Source of the DNA: JABWBR01 sp036741235
GTDB lineage: Bacteria; Bacteroidota; Bacteroidia; Chitinophagales; Saprospiraceae
Direction of reading: 5' to 3'
NCBI GenBank assembly: GCA_036741235.1
Contig: DAINSQ010000147.1
Coordinates: forward strand, 1 to 11,548
Length of the DNA stretch: 11,548 nucleotides
Numbering within the stretch: the first letter of the stretch is position 1; every line of letters starts with the position of its first letter. The notes below the pieces were generated by a model. That model saw only the letters and a list, made by a program, of their open reading frames with translations. It was not told the origin of the DNA and ran no database searches. The translations under genes and the position numbers were made by a program. Below are positions 8,701 through 11,548 of the stretch, piece by piece.

Positions 8701-8840
8701 AATTCGTTGTAATAACCCCATATTCCGGGTTCTATAACCCGCCAAACGGGTTTTTCTGCACCGGTAGGTAGTGCAGATATTTGGGCGCTAAGTTGCAGAG
8801 AGCCTAAGCAACATAATAATTGAATAATAAATTTTTTCAT
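5649..8840 (-). CDS. Secreted beta-helix protein with SprB-like repeats, T9SS
   Basis: This is a large exported surface or secreted protein of 1063 aa from the ATG at 8840. I prefer that start over the upstream in-frame ATG at 8900 because it begins MKKFIIQLLCCLGSLQLSA, a signal peptide cut around LSA-Q. Residues about 25-230 form an N-terminal region I cannot name (aromatic-rich, with EYLLYDFSVEVGDTL, a phrase I associate with other T9SS proteins). From about 240 (LYVDKDAVNGLNNGTSWENA) to 775 runs a right-handed parallel beta-helix: repeated strands with GGGI/GGA turns and N-C-T/F motifs, as in pectate-lyase-like and polymorphic outer-membrane proteins. About 775-816 (CSPLIDMG, VDIGAYE) matches the 'choice-of-anchor Q' end of such helices. 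Two SprB-like repeats follow (about 829-892 and 901-966, with LTDAAGC and LTDANGC). The T9SS type A sorting domain is about 980-1063 (FTLLPNP... to WIVE). No catalytic residues can be assigned; adhesion or polysaccharide binding are guesses. It is convergent with aroC. The beta-helix part is clearly more AT-rich than the C-terminal part. Confidence 0.9.
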   Translation of the reverse strand: MKKFIIQLLCCLGSLQLSAQISALPTGAEKPVWRVIEPGIWGYYNEFHFYTGADTIMGDHNWHSLYSIDIEDPDTTFRGYYRVENSKAFIRPFLSSGELGPEYLLYDFSVEVGDTLMLPTTLFSPGIILVNPFVVLAVNERLIGGKQRKIIQLSTQYNSPGFPPQTWGALPIWVEGIGDIWHPFYYLSCSANGGNNGFCEAINRLTCVWSNSVLLFSYAQDWYFDPFPETCFPTDSPTRLYVDKDAVNGLNNGTSWENAFTDLQVALYNANPGDSIWVAEGIYKPAATLRSASFALKNGVAIYGGFNATETSLEQRNWEQYRSILSGDIGIIDDSTDNSYHVVTAASVDSTALLDGFVITKGYAVGNNINNAYEQSGGGLFVYTNADNLASTPSIINCTFEYNTARNGGGIHCHGVNETQTNPIIRNCVFKKNYAILAGGGIYKWGNASVDRPFSLENCLFVENASDGLGGALYMDDICGDITIVACNFQKNITEADGGACFITSYCGRGAIQFISSSFTQNEGDGPGAVQIIQAGSDVNNLEPFIIMFSNCSFFQNTSKKNSGGAVAIGNTVDTLSAAFYECIFSNNDAFGYGGGIDILQNDGSHIDLNIDRCTFTHNTASGQVSGAISVNGYAGSPMKHQSTISNTLFANNTGALFYSTGPPGAFDVDVYNCTFFKNGPHPILKYWSTNFNDSTFYIKMRLQNSILWEPGTPLEHLLENGLNAVLYGYTLENCAISVPACDLPGGEEACPDGNIFDVYPQFVDTLLGDFRLAACSPLIDMGLNYPLDSLGIFTDLSGMPRIQQSTVDIGAYERPASWQTALAETANVTCPEGNDGAAYFTSTGDDPISYAWQNQSGSGTGNTGLSAGNYAFTLTDAAGCTDTATVTIAEPLPLDIDYTITNATTPQSADGNIAINTAMGGTPPYSVLWSTDDTTLFISQLPAGPYSLTLTDANGCEAFYDFIVGAITSRRELNQAGSFTLLPNPAAAGVPAFLKYDVSNPAWEGRLRLYHSSGQLLWESDWQAAGRQGLTPIQTAQLPTGLYWLVLDIPGFSPLSWKWIVE

Positions 8841-9159
8841 GGGAGCAGGATTAGTTTGTAGAAATAAATTTATTGGGGGGCTAATCTGCTTACTGGGCAC
8901 CTAAAAGGTTCTGAACGTTCCTGGGAAGTAAGGGTCGGCGTACCGCATTGAATTTGACTATACAAGATCTCCGTACTGGTAAGTAAAATTAGTGCAATGA
9001 TTTGCAATGAGCTAGATTAAATGATAAGGTTTTCATAATATCATAATTTTGTGAGTAAACACGACACCAAAAGAATAGAAGGAAATACAAAGAAAAGAAA
9101 AACTAATCAATATAGCAATTCTATTGTTTTGAAAATTTTCTGTATTTACTGTACACAAC
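8841..9159. other. Intergenic region without a supported gene
   Basis: This lies upstream of the beta-helix gene and downstream of the SPFH gene. It should hold the promoter and leader of the beta-helix gene on the minus strand, but I find no convincing paired -33/-7 boxes. It is AT-rich between about 8990 and 9160. The GTG-initiated frame at 9051-9182 on the plus strand (43 codons) runs into the terminator hairpin and has no features supporting it. No tRNA, riboswitch or mobile-element end is recognisable. Confidence 0.6.
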
Positions 9160-9193
9160 AAGCCGCCAGGTCAGTACGATAACCTGGCGGCTT
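9160..9193 (-). terminator. Intrinsic terminator of the SPFH gene
   Basis: A perfect 12-bp inverted repeat (aagccgccaggt at 9160-9171 and acctggcggctt at 9182-9193) surrounds a 10-nt loop. On the minus strand it lies about 40 nt after the SPFH gene stop, and the descending arm is followed by a short T-rich stretch (TTGTTGTG). It separates the SPFH transcript from the beta-helix gene. The T tract is only moderate. Confidence 0.75.
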
Positions 9194-9222
9194 GGGTTCA
9201 TTTATTACCCCTCAAAGTTTCT

Positions 9223-9245
9223 CTCACTCCCTCCCTCACTCCCTC
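9223..9245. repeat. Short mirror/tandem repeat at the SPFH stop codon
   Basis: The plus strand from 9223 to 9241 (CTCACTCCCTCCCTCACTC) is a perfect mirror repeat centred on 9232. It can equally be read as two copies of CTCACTCCCTC 12 nt apart (9223-9233 and 9235-9245). The second copy contains the SPFH stop codon (9236-9238). It is probably a small duplication. Confidence 0.7.
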
Positions 9246-10201
9246 TTCACCGCCGCCTTCACCTTCTGCGGTTGGTCGAGTTGGAGCTTCGCATCGGGGC
9301 TCTTCAAGAGTTCACCCACCTTTTGGGAAGCGGCAAACGAAGTTACCATTTGCGACAGCATATCGGGACCCGCGCTGGGCGCGTTGGGCATTAAGATCAG
9401 GTTGCTGTTGGTGTGTTGCGACATCGACTGCAGGGTGTCGTAGTGCTGGGTAACCACGATCAGCGCGGAGGCTTCCTGCGAGTTGATACCCACGCGGTTG
9501 AGCACTTCTACCGATTCTTCGAGGCCGCGGGCGATTTCGCGGCGCTGGTCGGCGATACCCTGGCCCTGCAGGCGCTTGCTTTCGGCTTCCGCTTTGGCTT
9601 TGGCTACGATGCGGATGCGCTCGGCTTCGCCTTCGTATTCGGCGGCCAGCTTTTCGCGTTCTGCGGCGTTGATGCGGTTCATGGCGTGTTTTACGGCGTG
9701 GTCGGGGTCAATGTCAGTGACCAGGGCTTTTACTATACCGTAGCCGTAGGTATTCATGGCGTCTTCGAGCTCGCGGCGGATGGCCACGGCAATGTCGTCT
9801 TTGCGCTCGAATACGTCGTCGAGTTTGAGCTTGGGCACCTCGGCGCGCACGGTGTCAAATACGTATGCCGTGATCTGCTCGTATGGGTTTTCGAGTTTGT
9901 AAAAAGCGTCGTAAACCGCGTCGGGCAGGATCTGGAATTGCACCGATACTTTGAGCTTGACGAATACGTTGTCGCGGGTTTTGGTTTCTACAATAACGTC
10001 GAGTTGCTGGATCTTCAGGCTCACCCTTCCTACAATACGGTCAACGATGGGAATCTTGAATTGCAGGCCGGCGCGGCGTATGCCGTAAAATTTACCGAGC
10101 CGTTCTACAACGGCAGCCGTGGTTTGCTTCACGGTAAAAACGCCCGACATAAAAATGAACAGGGCGAAAAACAGCAGTATGAAAAAATAAGCTGAAACCA
10201 T
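9236..10201 (-). CDS. SPFH/band 7 family membrane protein
   Basis: This 321-aa protein has one N-terminal hydrophobic segment (about residues 4-22, AYFFILLFFALFIFMSG). The SPFH/band-7 domain follows over about 22-200 (VKQTTAAVVERLGKFYGIRRAGLQFKIP region, then TKTRDNVFVKLKVSVQF and NPYEQITAYVFDTVRAEVPK). An alanine/glutamate-rich coiled coil occupies about 175-230 (AAEREKLAAEYEGEAERI). The pattern is closest to the stomatin/QmcA/plant HIR branch. These proteins oligomerise at the inner membrane and organise lipid microdomains or modulate membrane proteases; the specific partner is unknown. No NfeD-type gene, a common partner, adjoins it. Its start lies 100 nt after the stop of the upstream PLP-enzyme gene on the same strand, with no terminator between them, so partial co-transcription is possible. 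The leader before the ATG is A/T-rich, without Shine-Dalgarno. A terminator hairpin follows at 9160-9193. Confidence 0.93.
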   Translation of the reverse strand: MVSAYFFILLFFALFIFMSGVFTVKQTTAAVVERLGKFYGIRRAGLQFKIPIVDRIVGRVSLKIQQLDVIVETKTRDNVFVKLKVSVQFQILPDAVYDAFYKLENPYEQITAYVFDTVRAEVPKLKLDDVFERKDDIAVAIRRELEDAMNTYGYGIVKALVTDIDPDHAVKHAMNRINAAEREKLAAEYEGEAERIRIVAKAKAEAESKRLQGQGIADQRREIARGLEESVEVLNRVGINSQEASALIVVTQHYDTLQSMSQHTNSNLILMPNAPSAGPDMLSQMVTSFAASQKVGELLKSPDAKLQLDQPQKVKAAVKRE

Positions 10202-10301
10202 GATGTATTAGTATTTGGTTATTTGAATTCAATTTAGTTAACAAATAGTTATGATGTTGGGTTTTGGCAAAAAATATTCGATCAATGCACTAAATTCTTG
10301 C

Positions 10302-11462
10302 TTATAAAACTTCCAGCGCCTGCTCGAGGTCTTCGATCAGCCACTGCGGGTCTTCCAGTCCGATGTAAAACCGCACCAGATTCCAGGGCTGGCTGCTGTC
10401 GGGCCGGCCGGGTATGTTGTAAAACCCGGCCATCGGCAGCGCCAGCGATTCGTGGCCGCCCCAGGAAACGGCCATCAGAAATCGCCGCAGGCGACCTATG
10501 AAAGCTTCTACCCGCTCTATGTCGCCGGCTTTTAAATAAACAGAAAACAAGCCGCCGGCGCCCGTCATCTGTTTTCTGGCCAGTTCGTATTGCGGGAAGG
10601 AGGGCAAAAGGGGGTGCAGCACCCGCTCTATTTTCGGGTGTTGTTCGAGGTACTTAGCGATCTGCAGGGCGCTGTCGTTGCTGCGCGACATGCGCAATTC
10701 CAGCGTGCGCAGTCCGCGGATGACCAGGGCTGCGTCGTGGGGCGACAAAATGCCGCCCAGGCACATGTATTCGAGGTCGAATATTCGTTTGATCATGGCT
10801 TTGCTGCCGCACACTATGCCCACCACCACGTCGCTGTGGCCGTTGAGGTATTTGGTGCCGGAGTGCACCACCAGGTCGATGCCGTGGCGGATGGGCTGCT
10901 GAAACAAAGGAGAGGCGTAGCTGTTGTCAATGATGGTCGTGATATTGCGCGAGCGGGCCAGCCGGGCGCAGGCGTCGAGGTCTTGAATGTCGAAGGTGAG
11001 CGAGTTGGGGCTTTCGAGATATAATACCTTGGTATTGGGCCGGATGGCCGCTTCGATCTCCGCCATATTGCGGCCGTCGACAAACGTATGGCTCACGCCG
11101 AAGCGCGGCAGGAATGTGGTGAGCAGGATTTTGGTCCAGGAATACGGGGCTTGTACGCAAACCACATGATCGCCCTGGTTGACGTTGGCGATGACCGCCG
11201 CTGCCACCGCCGCTACGCCGCTGCCGAATACCAGGCAATCTTCGGCGCCTTCCAGCGCTGCCAGCTTGGCCCGCAGGATGGCCACCGTGGGGTTGTTGCC
11301 CCGCGTGTACACGTGGTGCGACAATTCGTCGGTGAAGGCTTCGCGAAAGGCCTGCAAGGTAGGAAACACAAAGTTGCTGGTCTGGATAACCGGCGGCGCT
11401 ACGGCCTGAAAGTACTGCTCGCGCGCTTCGCCCAAATGGGTCAGTATTTCGCTGAGGTGCAT
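10302..11462 (-). CDS. PLP-dependent Cys/Met metabolism (trans-sulfuration) enzyme
   Basis: This fold-type I PLP enzyme of the Cys/Met-metabolism family is 386 aa from the ATG at 11462. That start (MHLSEILTHLGEAREQYF) matches the family N-terminus. The in-frame ATG at 11546 would add 28 residues encoded by repeat DNA and is unlikely. Visible motifs are YTRGNNPT (52-59), FGSGVAAVAAA (about 79-89), a PLP-stacking Tyr in APYSWTK (Y107), the cofactor-binding Asp in IIDNSYASPLF (D179), the Schiff-base lysine in VVHSGTKYLNGHSD (K204), SWGGHESL (333-340), and the substrate-carboxylate Arg in VRFYIGLED (R364). Length is typical. Family members catalyse cystathionine gamma-synthase, gamma- or beta-lyase, homocysteine synthase or methionine gamma-lyase reactions, and the sequence does not let me choose. 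The ATG is preceded by an A10 tract with CCCCC before it, in place of a Shine-Dalgarno. The SPFH gene follows 100 nt downstream. Confidence 0.93.
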   Translation of the reverse strand: MHLSEILTHLGEAREQYFQAVAPPVIQTSNFVFPTLQAFREAFTDELSHHVYTRGNNPTVAILRAKLAALEGAEDCLVFGSGVAAVAAAVIANVNQGDHVVCVQAPYSWTKILLTTFLPRFGVSHTFVDGRNMAEIEAAIRPNTKVLYLESPNSLTFDIQDLDACARLARSRNITTIIDNSYASPLFQQPIRHGIDLVVHSGTKYLNGHSDVVVGIVCGSKAMIKRIFDLEYMCLGGILSPHDAALVIRGLRTLELRMSRSNDSALQIAKYLEQHPKIERVLHPLLPSFPQYELARKQMTGAGGLFSVYLKAGDIERVEAFIGRLRRFLMAVSWGGHESLALPMAGFYNIPGRPDSSQPWNLVRFYIGLEDPQWLIEDLEQALEVL

Positions 11463-11493
11463 TTTTTTTTTGGGGGTAAAGGTAGGGCTCACA

Positions 11494-11540
11494 GTTGTAA
11501 GTTGTAGGTTAGTTAACAAAATTGACCTACAACCTACAAC
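11494..11540. repeat. Imperfect inverted repeat upstream of the PLP enzyme
   Basis: The 16-nt arms GTTGTAAGTTGTAGGT (11494-11509) and ACCTACAACCTACAAC (11525-11540) are complementary at 15 of 16 positions. The 15-nt loop contains GTTAAC. The arms are built of short direct repeats (about 8 nt: CCTACAA/CGACAAC) and the pattern continues to the window edge, so the element may be cut off. It lies about 30 nt upstream of the chosen start, so it is either in the promoter or in the 5' leader. Confidence 0.75.
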
Positions 11541-11548
11541 CGACAACC

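Noticed and set aside
8841..8900. N-terminal extension of the beta-helix protein to the ATG at 8900
   Set aside because: It would place 20 non-hydrophobic residues before a clear MKKF... signal peptide; the internal ATG at 8840 is the better start.
9051..9182. Small plus-strand GTG-started frame of 43 codons with a TAATTTTG motif at its start
   Set aside because: It overlaps the SPFH terminator hairpin, has A-rich low-complexity codons, no -33 box and no recognisable protein.
11463..11546. N-terminal extension of the PLP enzyme to the ATG at 11546
   Set aside because: The extra 28 residues are encoded by the inverted repeat and poly-A leader and do not resemble the family; the start at 11462 matches it.

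Overview
The window looks like a chromosomal segment of a Bacteroidota bacterium, most likely from the Saprospiria (Haliscomenobacter/Lewinella-like). Two secreted proteins end in type IX secretion (T9SS) sorting domains, one carries SprB-like repeats, and the housekeeping proteins have a Bacteroidota character. Starts are preceded by A-rich leaders rather than Shine-Dalgarno sites, and a perfect TAnnTTTG -7 element sits upstream of mutS2. The phylum call is confident; the class is an inference.

Layout. (a) 1-1700: on the minus strand, a degraded gene for a secreted BNR/sortilin-like beta-propeller protein with a T9SS tail. It is broken by a frameshift in an 11-base homopolymer and by an in-frame TAA, and is probably internally shortened. 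It ends in a clear intrinsic terminator. (b) 1786-4173: intact minus-strand mutS2. (c) 4174-4495: divergent mutS2/aroC intergenic region, filled by a two-armed ~10-bp minisatellite (4268-4490). The left arm is G-rich and the right arm C-rich on the plus strand, so the arms are partly complementary and each carries G-quadruplex motifs on one strand. (d) 4496-5743: aroC (chorismate synthase), recognisable only to about codon 343. The frame then enters a 103-base stretch with no adenine and reads on antisense into the next gene. (e) 5649-8840: minus-strand gene for a large secreted right-handed beta-helix protein with SprB-like repeats and a T9SS sorting domain. (f) 8841-9159: no supported gene; then a terminator hairpin. 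(g) 9236-10201: minus-strand SPFH/band-7 membrane protein. (h) 10302-11462: minus-strand PLP-dependent Cys/Met-metabolism (trans-sulfuration) enzyme, preceded by a short imperfect inverted repeat.

The genes do not form one pathway. They are housekeeping functions (DNA maintenance, aromatic biosynthesis, sulfur amino-acid metabolism, membrane organisation) mixed with T9SS cell-surface or secreted proteins. I see no phage, CRISPR, transposase, RNA gene or defence system. The points most worth a second look are the minisatellite at the aroC start, the adenine-free tract at the aroC 3' end, and the multiply broken T9SS gene. Sequencing or assembly error is a live explanation for the last two.
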